Counted from the stretch's first letter, positions 34,542-49,138 are shown. The stretch is 64,000 bases of DNA from Elysia chlorotica (GCA_003991915.1 RQTK01000020.1:161160-225159); one strand, 5' to 3'. A program made the numbers and translations. Notes: generated by a model from the sequence alone, not told the origin.

Positions 34542-35238
34542 CCAAAGCGTAGGGCAGATGCATAATTATATAGACCTAGATAACTATAACAGGGCACCAT
34601 TATCATTCGCTATAGGTCGAGTGTTCGTTGATTATTTTATTCAAGGTTAATGCTCTATCTTCTTTTCCCACGAGATAAGTCAAATCTATTTCATTCTTGT
34701 TTTGTTCTTTTGTTTGGTGTTGTTGTTGAGGTTATTGTTTTTGTTGCTGCTATTATTGTTCTTGTTCTTGTTCTTGTTTATGATGTGAATAGTACTATTA
34801 TTGTTGCTATTTTCTTTCAATTTTTATATTGTTTCATTCTTCATATATATTTTTTTTAATAATACTGATTTCGGGCCTTCAAAAATATATTTCTTAATAT
34901 ATGTATAAAGGCTTCCATGTTTTTTTAATTACTTTTTCATATGATGATTTTGGGCTTTCAATAAAATGTCAACACTGCGTCCTTAAATGCAATTTCATTT
35001 CTTTCATTTTACAAACAAAAGCAAAACAGAACGAACAGTCCTCTTCTATCCCCTTAATATTCTTATCTAGATGTAGAAGAGATTTCATGCACTTACAATA
35101 TTTTACTTACTTGACCGTATGAATTTAATAATTCCTTATTTAGGGATTAAAAAAAAAACAATGGTGACCTTAATAACTCTAAAGAAAAAGGAAAGAAAAG
35201 CAGGTATTAATTGGACATATGATGGCATTCTGGTGCTA

Positions 35239-35340
35239 GAGGGAGAGAAATAAAGAGAGAGGCAGAGAGCAAGAGAGAAAAGGGGAGAGAGAGAGAGAGA
35301 GAGAAGGAAAAAAAAGATATTGATGTGTGTGTCTGTGTGT

Positions 35341-35371
<31 letters not shown>

Positions 35372-35730
35372 TGAGAGGAGTCATAAAGAAAGCAAGAAGG
35401 GGATTAGATAAAAACGAGAGAGAGATAAAGAGAGAGGGAGACATAGAAAGAGAGAGAGAGAAAAAAGAGATAGAGGGGAAGGGAGAGAGACGCTTGGATT
35501 AGAAGACAGAGGTAGGAAAAGATTATATAAAAAGAAAGCGAGAAAAGAACAGACAAGTATAAAAAGAAGAAGAAAGAAAAAAAGATATTGATGTGTGTGT
35601 CTGTGTGTGCGAGAAAAGGAGACAGAGAGAGAGAGAGCAGGTAACAGAGACAGAGGTAGAGAGAGGCATAAGAAAGATACGGGTAATAAAGAATACAATA
35701 AAACACACACACACACACACACACACACAT
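35239..35730. repeat. Duplicated GA-rich block with (AC)n
   Basis: Two copies of an aaaaaagatattgatgtgtgtgtctgtgtgtgcgagaaa unit (about 35310 and 35580) embedded in GA tracts, then a pure AC run (35703-35730). Confidence 0.85.
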
Positions 35731-36178
35731 GCAATTATATTGAGACGAAATCAGACTCGAGGTCAAACATAGAAGTAATCAAGAGAAATTTAAAAAAAGT
35801 AATGACTATGTGATGAGATACTCACAATATACTCCTTATTCGGAAAATGTCCGTACATTTAATATATTTTAATTCAAATCTCCACTGGCTTATATACAAA
35901 ATTCAAAGCGGGATAAATAGAAAAACGACAGTCAATCATGTGATGTTAAGTTTTCACTTAATAATCATTACAGAATAGTCTAAGTACCGCTTTACAAATC
36001 TTTATTTATAACGCCGCTCCTTTCATAACTGCACTGTCATAATTATTTTCATGTGACTTTTATACTACGTTGTATTTTTCTAGTTATAGACAAATAGACA
36101 ATTTTTCTGATGAATCTTTTTTATTATAATAAGTTTAATGTTTGATATAATAGTGATAATAAAAATGATAAATAGTAA

Positions 36179-36479
36179 NNNNNNNNNNNNNNNNNNNNNN
36201 NNNNNNNNNNNNNNNNNNNNNNNNNNNNNNNNNNNNNNNNNNNNNNNNNNNNNNNNNNNNNNNNNNNNNNNNNNNNNNNNNNNNNNNNNNNNNNNNNNNN
36301 NNNNNNNNNNNNNNNNNNNNNNNNNNNNNNNNNNNNNNNNNNNNNNNNNNNNNNNNNNNNNNNNNNNNNNNNNNNNNNNNNNNNNNNNNNNNNNNNNNNN
36401 NNNNNNNNNNNNNNNNNNNNNNNNNNNNNNNNNNNNNNNNNNNNNNNNNNNNNNNNNNNNNNNNNNNNNNNNNNNNNNN
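36179..36479. other. Assembly gap (301 N)
   Basis: Unknown bases only. Any frame drawn through it is meaningless. Confidence 1.
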
Positions 36480-36857
36480 TTTTGGTTTGTCTCTACTTAT
36501 TTTTGTTTATCGCCCAGTAAACCCCTGTTTTTGTTGTTGTTGAAAACAACAACTAATATCACCACAACAACAACTACAAGAACAACTACAATAGGACCAA
36601 TCGTAAAAACAAGAGGAAAAAGATTGGACGAAGAAGATTTAGAAGATAATAGAAAGAAAAGAAATATTTGCGCGCGTGTGTGTTGATGGGGAGAGACATG
36701 AAAAGATCTTAGTAAAAATAAATAATCGTCACATTAAAAAGATATAATAATAATTATAACCATATTAAACAGTTTTTAAAATGATTGTAAAAATGTCTTT
36801 AAAATGTTTTTTTCACACCTCTGTTATTTGAATTAACCTAAGTTTTGTACTCGCGAA

Positions 36858-36935
36858 AAGAGAGAGAGTAAGAGAGAGAGGGAGAGAGAGGGAGAAAGAA
36901 AGAGAGACAGAGAGAGAGAGAGAGAGAAAGGGGGA

Positions 36936-37024
<89 letters not shown>

Positions 37025-37065
37025 TGCAGACAAACAAACATATAGAGATAGAGATATAGAGACCC

Positions 37066-37142
<77 letters not shown>

Positions 37143-37230
37143 TATAGAGACAGAGATATAGAGACCCAGACAGACAGACTGACAAGCAGACATACACACA
37201 GACAGGCAGACAGACAGGTAGATAGGTTTG
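36858..37230. repeat. GA tract and two (GACA)n blocks
   Basis: (GACA)n at about 36935-37024 and 37064-37138, separated by a unit with aaacatatagaga...atatagagaccca that recurs after the second block. This gives a higher-order repeat of about 120 bp. The C-L-S-V frames are repeat products. 37230-37830 has no gene. Confidence 0.9.
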
Positions 37231-37829
37231 AAGTGAAAAACAAGACGTCGATCTTTGTTAGCCTCCAAACATTTACTATAAGGTCTGTAAGATGATAGAG
37301 AGGAAACTTAACTATTAGGTTTCTTAAGTTCAGTAAGTTGATATTTTAAAAAATGTGCAATGCCAAGTTTGAGTTTAAAAAATTTAAATCTAAGTTTGTC
37401 TGCACTTCGTTATGAGACGAACTAAAAGCCCTGCTTTTTACCCTGTGTTAGTTTTTTGTTCACGTGATGAACAAGGCGCTCCCTTGAATTTTCACTACAT
37501 CACGCTGTGTAAGGAAGGTTAGTGTACCGGTAGGCTATGCGCAATAAAATTATGCTTTTACAAAACAAAAACAAAAAACGAGACAAAACAAAACCAAACA
37601 CAACACTTTCAGGCATAGCGACACAATAATTAGTTATGTGACACTTGTTATAAAAAGATCTCAAGAGGAAGAAAAACGCAGATAAAGAGTTTCCTCAATG
37701 GTTAGATCTAGTTTCCTTGTTGCGAAACATGGCCAGACCAGAAAGGGTTAAGCCTCGCTTGCCCACTTGAACATTTTACAGGCTTTGTGATGCACATTTA
37801 TAGCTTTTGTTTTGAAATTAATTTATGAA

Positions 37830-38130
37830 CAAATGACTGAGTTGTGGGGCTAAAGCGAGGCTTCCAAAAATAACTTAGTGAGTATTTTTCGTTCGGCAAA
37901 CAAGCCTGCTAGACTTACAATGTAAATTGTCCTAGCTGTACTTAATACATGAATAACATAGCTCATTTGGGTCATAACCAACTCAACTACAAGTACAACA
38001 CCAACTGTCACTGTATATGACCCTCCTTGGGAATCTAGGAGCATTCCATCAATCGAACCCCCAGAATCGATAAGTGCTTGGGATAAAGAGCAGGAAGTCC
38101 CCGGTTCGAATCTCACCTGGTGTTACAGTC
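37830..38130 (+). repeat. Composite repeat: MITE-family fragment plus tRNA-like head
   Basis: Left part matches the 23690 family (agtgagtatttttcgttcgg, aagcctgctagacttac). The right part carries a tRNA-like segment (tgcttgggataaagagc, cccggttcgaatctcacc). A short SINE-tail-like cataaccaactcaactac lies between them. Confidence 0.4.
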
Positions 38131-38744
38131 TTAATAATATTAAATAGGATTGTCAGGAAAATCTAGAGGCAAAGAACCACTCAAAGATTACTACTTCTTT
38201 TCTTCTGTATTTGAAAATATAATCCACTGATAAGAAATCCCACATTATAATGTACTATATTTTAAAAATAAAATTGATTTTACAAATTAAAATACCAATC
38301 TCTACAAAAGTGTTATGAAAAAGCTCCAATGTAGATGTCACAGGTGTGGTATTAAAGATATGTTCAATTATAATAATATTTCTTTCGCAATATTCTCCAC
38401 TTAAATTTATAAATGTATCAAAGAGGGTCATCCCTTCATTCTTCATGAAGTACCGGATCTAAAGCAGGCATAGGTGATCGTGGCACACAACTCATCTCTT
38501 TATTCAGACAAATTTGAATGTGACTATATTGCTCCCGTTGTTATTGGTTGCCCATCCAAGAGAATATAAATTAAAAAAAAAACCTTCTTGGCGTTACATT
38601 GCTCAGTCGTTGCCACGCTAAACTGACGAGCACAATGTGTAAGGTTTGACCAAAACCTGGTTTGCACAGAAATCTGACGTAGGCTTCTATGGAAAACCCA
38701 TGAATTTAAAACTGATCCTTGATTTTTTTTAAGTGGTTCGCCGT

Positions 38745-38830
38745 ATAGGATCCCCCAGGGGAACCTAGAAGACGTTAAACCCGGAGAGAGGCAGTGAATT
38801 CTCTCCCTCCATCTATAAAGAACTAATTTT
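38745..38830 (+). repeat. Short dispersed repeat
   Basis: gttcgccgtataggatcc, ggggaacctagaagacgtt and a gagagaggcagtgaattc segment. It resembles 960-1005 (inverted) and 27424-27480. Otherwise 38130-39170 shows nothing recognisable. Confidence 0.4.
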
Positions 38831-39174
38831 TAAAGGGGTGGACTGTGAAAAAATAAAGCAAGGTTTATTGTGTGTCCAGAAATTAACGTTAACAAGCAAA
38901 AAAAAATTACCATATAACTTTATTTGTCGTGTTTTACCATAAGAACTATCTATAAACTTAAGACGACATTTAGAGATAGTTTACATATCCCTCTGCACAC
39001 GGTTTCAAGGCCTTGACTTCACCTCTTCCTCATTACTGTCGAGTGATTTATATACCATGTTTAATTTTAAAAATCGTTTTGTGGTTCTTTCGTTCAAGTT
39101 CCATATTGGATTATGTACAGAATAAGTTCCATTATATTTATAAAATGCACAAATTTCAAATGTTGGAAGAAATT

Positions 39175-39283
<109 letters not shown>

Positions 39284-41403
39284 AGAAATTCACTCTGTGG
39301 CAGGATTAATTAAATTGATTATTTGTATTTAAAAAATTGAATAAACAATGCATGGTTTCTATACTGCTTTAATGTTTCAGACATGCACAAGACATACAGG
39401 GCTATTTTGAATGATCAAACACTCCTCGAATCACAAACAACACATAATTATTAGTTACAACTGTATAAATATGGCATAATAAAATAATATCCTCGTTGCA
39501 TGCAGTGACTAGCAGTATGAACCTTTTCAAGATTACAGGTAGCAAGAATAGACTCAGTTGGTGATAGCAGCTCAAAGATTGACAATTGAAGCTCACAAAA
39601 TTATTATATTAACCACAATTACTAAGACACAGGTAATCTATCAAGCATCATCGTTGCCTTTTGAAGACATATTAGAACACCAGGGATTGAAGAATCAAGA
39701 CTAATGTGAACACCTTCATAATACTTAAGAAATGAGGATGATTGCTTTAAAATGCTGACATTGCTAAATAATGATAACCCATAAGAAAGAATTAATTTTT
39801 AACTGCTAAAATGTCAGCTATGAATATGATGAAAGAATTATGTCTTGCAAAGAAATATAAGAAACCCTTAGTTTTTACCACGGAGTAAATTAAACAGTTT
39901 ATAGTAGACAGTCATGTTGAGTTGGGTGGTTGCGTTGAAATTTGATTTTTTTTTTTTAGTAAAGAAAATTAAAAGCTGGTAAAATCTTGTTCCACATGAT
40001 GTTATAATTATATGAGCCAAACGTCTACATGTCTTCACAAGCAATCAGAAGATGTTATAAAATGTTCATTGTGTAGAAGCTAGGAAATTGAACTGATCTA
40101 AATATTGATAGACATGTACAAAAAAAAAAACAACAGAAAATCAAAACAAAAGCAGAAATATTTCATTTTCATTGGGGCCACAACTATTCCAAAGCAGATT
40201 TTATACAATTTATATCTTAAAATGTGTAATAAATGCACTGATGTTAGAAATATCAAAATAATTTTAAAGATGAATTAATGTGAGCAATAATTATGAGGTG
40301 CTTTTTTTTAAATTCAGTGTCATGCACACATCAACTCTTAAATTGTCTATGAAATTTGCGTATTACCCATAAGAAATTTCAACAGTAGTTGTTTTTTTTT
40401 TTCAAAGGCAGTTAAACTTTTTTAAGTCTTACTATCAGAAAAGAGCAATAGCTGAGGTGACAAAGAGAGTGATTTTTCATGATTTTGCAATGACAACTAC
40501 ACAAAATCTAACGAGGATATTGTAATACATTGCAAAAATCTAATGTCAATTTTTTTTTTTTAAATTATGTTGATAATTATTTTTTGCAAGTTACAAAAAT
40601 GACAGAAAAATAAAGAACGATATTAATGATGAACAGTGACAAGATGGTATAAATATAAATATTGATGTAGTTCAAACTGAAGCAAATAATTATTAAGTTC
40701 AAAGAAAGATGATATGTTTGATAAATAGGTACATAAAAGTACAATAGTATAGAGTAAATATTCATTGCGTTAAGCTCTAACTATCTTCTTTTTTTTTTCT
40801 CCCAAATTCTATCCATGTAGTCAATTTACCACTAAACATTTCTTTGAATTGCACATAATATTGGGAATGATGGGATTATGTTACGTTATATTATGTACAT
40901 AGTATGCAACATGTTTTCATAAGATGGAGATTGCATTCTATTACAAGAAAATATCAGAAAATGTTTAAATCTAATACTAACTTCTCTGTTTTTAGTCAAA
41001 CACTTCTAAGCAACATTTACAATAAAGACTTCTTTCTCGTCATTGATTCCTCCAGTAACATCCAGAAAAACAGTTATACATGTACCAATATTGTTTTAAT
41101 GCATGAAAATCATAAACATGAGGGAAAAGAATGGAAAGGACATGGAACATACAAGCTTTGAGTGACTAGAGCAGCAGAGATATAGACAAGAAAAAAATGT
41201 TTCAACCACTACAATTTCAAGCTAAACAATTTTGTGTCAAAGAGGAAAAATAAAAAACAATAACATCTGCTATTGAAAACTTCCATATATACAAACCAAC
41301 AATAGTTGTAGCAATTCAACACAGAGTGGTAGGAATGTAAACATAATGAGAAAAAACTATCTGCTCAATTTATCTTTTCAAATGGATGCAGGAAAATTAT
41401 ACC

Positions 41404-41404
<1 letters not shown>

Positions 41405-41487
<83 letters not shown>
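41405..41487. repeat. (ATA)n microsatellite
   Basis: Pure ATA/AAT run of about 27 units. Confidence 0.95.
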
Positions 41488-41489
<2 letters not shown>

Positions 41490-42496
41490 TAGAGTACATT
41501 TGAGATTACTGCTTTGTTTTAAAGTTTGGTAGAAATTTTTAATGTTCATAGCTTAAAGCTTGATTCATTGACTTTCATTTTAATTACTGTTCCCAATAGT
41601 ATATACCATAATGCAGTATTTTACAAAGAAATAGTGCATTTGGGTAAAGGAGTAAGTCTTTTTTAAAATGCTGCAATGTTTTATTTGTTTGTTTTCCTTC
41701 TCTAAAGGTCACCAAGCAAGGTAACAATATTAAAGTTATTGTTTTAACAAAACATATGAAATGCTTGAAAAAAGTGTTTTGCCTTGTTTTGCTTTTTTTC
41801 AAAATATATATACCCTACCCTTGATGAAACTTTATGATAGTGAAAAGGAATGTATTGAACTGTTGGTGTTATTAGAGAAACACAAATTTTTTTTTAACAC
41901 TGAGTGAGTTGGAATATATAATAGAATTTGTTTACGATAAAATATTCAACAATGGAAAAAAAAATACAACATATTAATAATATAAAAATACTCTTAACCC
42001 TTCTAGAAAGCTCGAAACTTATTAAAATACACAAGAGACCCTATCTACTTGAAAAGATATTTATCACTAACATGCTAATGTTATCAAAGTTTAAATCGAC
42101 AACATATACAATAACAATAACTCATCTTTCTGAACATTTCATCACATTTAAAAATAAAAACACTCCACGTATCTTTCAAACTATTTGCACCAAAAGACAC
42201 TTTTCAAGCTTTAGAATTTAAAGCCAGATATTAAAAAGAGAAGTCATTTTCAAACTTATCACCCTCCATTTATAATTCTTATGCATAACCCTAGTTTTTC
42301 TGAATATATTCATATAGGAATGTAGTAACTGCAAGGGATAAATAGTAGTAACTTACAACAATTTTTTTATGCTTTGAGAAATTAAATATGAACACTTGAC
42401 GTGATTGGAATAAGGTTAAGCAGGTGAAAACAAAGGTTTTGTAAGTAGTGGAGAGTGTAGGATTCATGGTTTGGGGTGTATCTTTCTTAACATCGT

Positions 42497-42636
42497 TCAT
42501 TGTCAGCAACTGGACTATATCTTGCCAGAATCACAAGACAATGCCATACAAAGATAGATTCGGGATACCAGGACTTCTGACTTCTGTCTCAGACGGTCAC
42601 ACTATTCTGACATCGACTTAACCAGTACAATGGTGC
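42497..42636 (-). repeat. SINE fragment, diverged
   Basis: cattgtcagcaactggac, gggataccaggacttc, ctgtctcagacggtcacac and tgacatcgacttaaccagta motifs in minus orientation. Head and tail are lost. Confidence 0.55.
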
Positions 42637-44790
42637 ACTGCAGTCTGGACTGAATGGTATATACAGCTAAAAAGATCAAAGAGGTACCAAAAAAATTAAG
42701 CTAAAAAATCTTTGGTCTCAATATTAATTCTAGCTTCACAGCATTTCATGATGAAAGTTGTGTCAAAATGATGAGGTCTGGTTTTAAAGAGGAAAAAAAA
42801 GGAGGGGGTGAGGGGTGCTTATGGGGATGAAAAATTGAAATAGGTAATAGCAAGCATTAATAAAAACAACATAATATCTGGTTACAAAAAATATATATAG
42901 AACCTAGAGCACATGGCAACTTTGAATTATTTTGATTAAAGATCAACATAAATGGAATACTTAATCTGGGTTAAATTTAAACCACTAGACACACAGAAGT
43001 AAAATAAAAAAACAAAGCTTCAACTGAAAATCAAACTCCCATCATTTCCAAAAATGAGATGGCAAAGCCTAGTTTGTGGGAATAAGTTGTGAAACAATTC
43101 ATGCATGGAGATTTTGTTGCAAGGCATAAAATTCTTCTTAGTGATCTTAAGATCTTAGAGGAACTATTGATAGCAACACTTGAATAATCAAGGATGATAC
43201 AATTATACAAAGCAAAAATATGTGAGTAAAACATGATCTCTTTCCTTAGCTTTCCAAAGACTGTTCACATTTTCTTTCCATGCTTACTTTCTTTGTAAAA
43301 TATGATATAACAGCATAGTGCAAGGACTGAAGAGATTGGTAGGCAAAATCACAGTTGAGAACAGAACTTGCTTAGGAGACTCAATGAAAATAAAAATTTG
43401 AAGGGCATTTTTGGGGAGAAACCTTGCCTGTTACCCTAGGAGACAAAAAAATAGTGAATTACAATAGCGAATTCCATTATGCAAAGAGTTCTCTTTAACA
43501 ATCGGAAGCGTTTCGAAGATCTCTGTAAAGCAAATTTTGTTGTAAATTGTTTCCCTTTTGAACAATCTAATTTCTGTGTACTGTGCCTCTTTTCATGGCT
43601 TGAATTCTCAAAACATTACCCACTGTGAGCACTATTGCTTGAAAAGTTAAGAAAAAACTTCCTACTAATAGATTTAAAAAATAGTATTTCCTCTACAGAT
43701 ACCTCACATTTCGTCTTCTGTGAATTATGCTAACAGAGTATGAGGACTAGAGTGCGCAGTGACAAAAAAAAAATTGACTCTGGAGAAAAGAAATATCAAT
43801 GCAAACCTTAGGGGACAAAGAAAAAAACAACAACAATGGGGCAGTTTTTAAATAGGACAGTCTAGACTCTCAATTTAGGAGAAAAAAAATACATTACAAA
43901 AAAGATCGCTACAAACCAATGAGAATTCCAGAGATCCTGTCAGAACAGAATCACTCGCACAAATAAGTTTAGGACCTGAACCCATTTTTCGAATTGACTG
44001 GACTAACTAAAATTATGATTATGACATATGTTGCACTAATAGAGAGAGAAAAGAAAGAAGACTTGAACGAACATATCAATTGAGAATACTTTCGTCCATT
44101 GAGAAAAATGGCAAATGGTTATATAAATCCTACCAAATTGGCAAAAAGCAAAGAATATTGAGACTTAACATAACGGTTGCTATTTCAAAACAAGTACACA
44201 ACAACCAATTGAATATGGAACAAAATAAGCAGTCATGTTATAGTGCATCCAAATAATTCAGCGTAAAAATGAAAGTGAGTATTTATTATGGCTTTAACAT
44301 GGCAATATGTAATATATTCTGAGTACACCATTGTGCAAATCTTAACATAAAACATTTGACAATACAAAATGAATTTTGATATATATCTCTTCAAAATTAA
44401 ACTTTTAAGCTACAGAAATTTAATAGAAAAGCAAAACAACACACCAAAGACATTGCTTTTGCTTTTACTCATCATTCACAAGTCTGGAACAAAGACTAAT
44501 AAACCTGCTTGAGCCCTTCTGTTATTTCAGATTATGTCAGTATATGTTTCCTCATACTCTAAAAAATCAATACAGTGGCTCCAACTTTGAAAAGTATTAT
44601 TGTTCATATTAAACCATCGTAGCTCACACACACACTCGCTCACTAGTATTGAGACAAACACAATATTTTTCAGTGTCTTAACAAAAAACATAAGAGTATA
44701 TCGAGATCAAAATGAAATTAACAAAACAGAAATTATTCTCCATTTAATTTAAAGATATGCCACAAAAATTTGTCTATATTTTCTTTTCAT

Positions 44791-44809
44791 CCCCCCCCCC
44801 CCCCCCCCC
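44791..44809. repeat. Poly-C run
   Basis: About 19 consecutive C. A likely site of length error in sequencing. Confidence 0.9.
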
Positions 44810-45660
44810 GAACTCCTGAGTACCGTAAATATGAGCAGTTCTGAGAGTGCATGGAATGTTAACCATTGAACCTCATAGAGTCACAGAGAGCGGTAATTGG
44901 ATGCTCTTCTTTGTGCATATGAACCGAATCTGCATGTGTGTGTGGATCACATAAGAATAGATAATCTATAGGTTTATAAACACTACAGATAAAAACATTT
45001 TCAATTATAAACTATTAACACACAAAACGGTTCTATATAAACCTGTACTGATCACGAACAATAGACTTGGTATCCAGTTCACGGACAGTATAAGCAGGAG
45101 CTAACCACATTTTGTGATCTCTCAAATACTGCTCTCTAGCATGACTCACAATGTGAGAAATATAAGATTAAGCTGCTTTTGATTAATTGATATTAATGTA
45201 AAGAATTTGGAAAAAATAAAATTCTGAATTACCCTAATGCAATGAGTATATTATATATATTTCATAAACTTTGCTGAGGAAGAGTAAAAGGCAAATGCTA
45301 GGCCTTTATAATAGTTTGTTTTTTTTTTTTTTAATACTGAACAATCTCCTATTTAGAAAAAAGTTGCTTTTTCCTATCTTTACAGGTGAATGGTGAACGT
45401 GTAGAAAGGGACTGCTGACCAAGCTCTAATCTGGAAAGACTAAGTTGCGAAAAAACCAACTTGCCCATATTAAACCATCTGTATTTTCCAAGACTCCATA
45501 TTCCCACTTAACAATGTAGCAAAAAACATATGAAAAGCAAATTAAAACTGAGCAAAAGAAGTACCTAAAGTTAAGTAGGAATAAAAAAAAATATTTAAAC
45601 AATGCATTAGCAAATGATTGAGCAACAGAATCAAGTTTATGGGGGGGGGGGGAGAACAAA

Positions 45661-46617
45661 ATTAATTTTACTATACATATTGCTGTCACAATTTTGATTC
45701 TTGATACTTGCATTTCTAAAATTAATATTCTGCTTGAACAACAAAAAGGCAACAGAATTTTTTCAAAGTAAAAAAATAAATAAACAAAACACATTCTGCA
45801 AAAGACATATGAGACCAAACAACAATGACTGATAAATGTGTCGATGGGATAATAAAGGCTTATCTTATCTTATCAATCTTTCAGCGCTACATAATTCCTT
45901 ATATTTATCATACTAAATCCAGAAAAAAATAGACAAAGGGAAACAATGTGCAGTGAATATTCTGATGGCTACTGATATGCTAAATTTTACTATACATATT
46001 GCTGTCACAATTTTGATTCTTGATACTTGCATTTCTAAAATTAATATTCTGCTTGAACAACAAAAAGGCAACAGAATTTTTTCAAAGTAAAAAAATAAAT
46101 AAACAAAACACATTCTGCAAAAGACATATGAGACCAAACAACAATGACTGATAAATGTGTTGATTTTTTCCCCCATAAATTAAATTTGCATGTCCTCTTT
46201 TCTCTCCAAATGTGTATGTATCCTGTAACCTAAGTTAAATATCTTTTGGAATTACATGTTTTGGAGGAAATCTATCAAAATCCCACTCTCAGAGTAGTGA
46301 AAATAAGAAAGAAAGCTTCCCAAATTATTGGCTGTGAACTAATCCCTTTCAGGGACATGTTACAGGTGAATGCAAAATGCTTCTTGTATTTTATTTGAAT
46401 TTTTCTTTTTTATTTAACATTATATGTAACTGATGTTGTGATGTATTATTGTACAACAAAGAAAAAGTTCCCTATGGGATAATAAAAGCTTATCTTATCT
46501 TATCAATCTTTCAGCGCTACATAATTCCTTATATTTATCATACTAAATCCAGAAAAAAATAGACAAAGAGAAACAACGTGCAGTGAATATTCTGATGGCT
46601 ATTGACATGCTAAGCTT
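45661..46617. repeat. Local duplication with LINE-like 3' tails
   Basis: Segment A at 45661-45837 recurs at 45983-46160, and segment B (45874-45985) recurs at 46504-46617. B is preceded in both places by gggataataaa(a)gcttatcttatcttatc. That motif, after ttgtacaacaaagaaaaagttccc at 46453-46475, is typical of a LINE 3' end with a short tandem tail. Confidence 0.7.
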
Positions 46618-49138
46618 TTGTTTCTTAATGACGCAGCATGTAGGAAATATTGCACACTCACTAAGTTCAGATGAGAAAAATGCTTTGTAAATTTCAAAGT
46701 CATAAGTGTCTTTCAATTCAGTCAACAATGATTTTAAAAAAAATCAATAACAAAAAGAAAGGCTTTTTCAATTCTGACATAGGATTCAAATAATAATTTT
46801 GTTCATTTTTTTAAATGTTGTGTCATTAAACACTTATGTGAAGCGTACGGTACCATTACTAAGAGATACAATGCTTTAATGTTTATTGCATGACACAAAA
46901 AAACATACTGTTATTTTTTGTTGGCTTTTTTTTTTTCTTGATGAGAGAATAAAGAGAAATTAACTCATTGTAAATATGTCCTCAAGAAAAATACATCCCT
47001 TTAACTGAAGCGTTGATAAATTTAGCTCTTTCACCTGAGGCATAACTGACATAAAAAAAAAAAAGTTCTAGTAGAGCAAGTGCACGTTTAAAAGAAAAAT
47101 TTCAAAAAAGCAAATAGTTCTGCAGACACAATGTCAATTCTGCGATAAACAATGAAGTTGTGTAAACTTCATGTTTTCTAAGTATTGAAAGTAAGTAAAG
47201 TTTTCATTCAAAATATCACATCAATATAACTTATAAATGAGAAAGACTGTGTTCTAAGTATAGGGGCTAGTATTGTTTTTATAATTTAAGACTTTCGTAA
47301 CATTTTATCAATGCATGTGGTCTAGACAGATTTGAAATATCACCATACCAAAAAAGATACTGAGGTCATAAACTTCCATACCGAAAGTCAAAGAAAGCCT
47401 ATTAACACAAGATAATCTGTCAAACAAAACATAAACAATATCTTTTTTACAAATTAGAATAAATGAGCATTGTTTTTCTTTGCTTCCCTAAAAATATTTA
47501 CAGATTCAATGAGAAGGATAAATTTGGAATTGATAGCACAAGCAACAACAAAAGAATAAAATCAACAATACGAGTATAAATACTGCTTTCTCTTCAGCTG
47601 TATAAAAAAATGTCTGTCTCTCCATTGGGAATTTTCAGAAGCCCATAACACTTAGATTTGATTTTATAAGGTAATTATATGGTTACAAATTATTACAGAA
47701 ATTCTGCATTAGAGAAAAGAATATTCATACCAAAAAAGAGTAGGACCAAGCCAAAACATTTTGAACATAAGAACTATTGAAATATCCTAGGCTGTTAACA
47801 TCTCATAAAAAATTGATAACTCAGACCATATGCACAGAGAACTGGTTGTGGCAGAAGAAAATCGCATTTGACTCATACTTGCAAATATGAGAATAGAACA
47901 TAAACTATGAGCAAGAACATTTTGATAAAAGAACAGGAAAACTTGTACTTGTGCCTCCCCCCCAAAAAGTGTCAGTTTAGTTTTATTAAATAACTCATTG
48001 TAACTCATTCAGATAATGAACAAGATAATTTGCACTTGGATTACTATGCATCATGTCAGTAAAACTAGACAAGGAAAAAACTTAGCATATCATCCACATG
48101 TGTCAAAAATTATCTCTTTATATAAACGAAAATAAACATTTTGAGTAGAGCAACATTTTCTCTATTTCCAATAGTTATTTTGTTTTTCTTCCAACTATTC
48201 ACGGCTCTGTAAGATATGGAAGTTGAGCGATGAATACTAAGTTTTCCTCTGATTAATCATGTAATAGAAATGTGTCCAGCAATAAAAAAGGCAAATACTA
48301 TATTGGCAAGAGTTTTTGATTATAGAAAACACGATAAGTAGAACATAATAGTAATAAAAGAATACAGTTTTCATTTAAAACCCACAATAAATACAAAACA
48401 TAATGCATAAGTTCCTGATTTTCTGCATTGGAAGAAACATAAAAGCTGAAAAAGGAAAACAAAATGCTACTATCACAGTAAAAGAAGAAATTGAGCATTG
48501 TAATAAAGGCTTAAATAATATGCAGAATTCTTGTATTAATCAGCAAACATTGGTGCTTTTTGCACATCTTAAAAAGCATGGCAGCTTGAAAATAACAGTT
48601 TAAGTAAATCAAGGTATTTTCGTTCCAAAAGCTATGTAGGCAACAATACATTATAGCAGTTGCAGAAAATGTTAGAAACCTGTTGCAACAAGTCTCATTT
48701 ATAAACATATATGTAAAATCTAAAATAAAAAAAAATCAATATCTTTCACTTATTGCATCTTAAATCGTTTTTCAGAATAACAAATAACGGTGATTGCTAT
48801 TTAACAAATAATGTACCTATATCTTGCACAATAAATGAACATAAAACTAACATTATGATAATCAACAAAAGTGTAAAAAGGCTAAAATACCTATGTGCGT
48901 GTCCTCACTCTAACATGTAAATAAAAGAAAAGAGTTTATGAAATCTATACTTTTCGATACAGAGACCAATTTTGCGTCCTATCCTCCTCATATATTTCAA
49001 CATAATTTCTGGCCTTTTCAAATAGTTCTTAATCATGTAATCTTTTAGTTATGTCTAAGGCTATCTTATGCTTGGGTGTCGGATGAACTTTAGGCCATGT
49101 GTCGACATAACCTTGGATTTGACTTGGCAACCTCAGCA

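Larger units (their letters stand above)
39300..49138 (-). other. AT-rich gene-poor block 3' of the TBC1D24-like gene
   Basis: Nearly 10 kb with short, AT-driven frames only and few of the SINEs and GA tracts seen elsewhere. No exon or RNA gene is recognised. It begins directly after the TBC1D24-like stop codon, so part may be 3'UTR; candidate minus-strand AATAAA signals exist (for example near 47988) but none is decisive. Confidence 0.4.

Noticed and set aside
36138..36686. 182-codon plus frame
   Set aside because: Mostly composed of the N gap.
36813..37268. Long Cys/Leu/Ser/Val-rich open frames on the minus strand
   Set aside because: Translation of (GACA)n and (GA)n repeats; several frames are open at once and nothing but repeat is encoded.
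45426..46176. Two similar Phe/Cys-rich minus frames
   Set aside because: Similarity comes from the duplicated AT-rich segment; no domain, splice or codon evidence.
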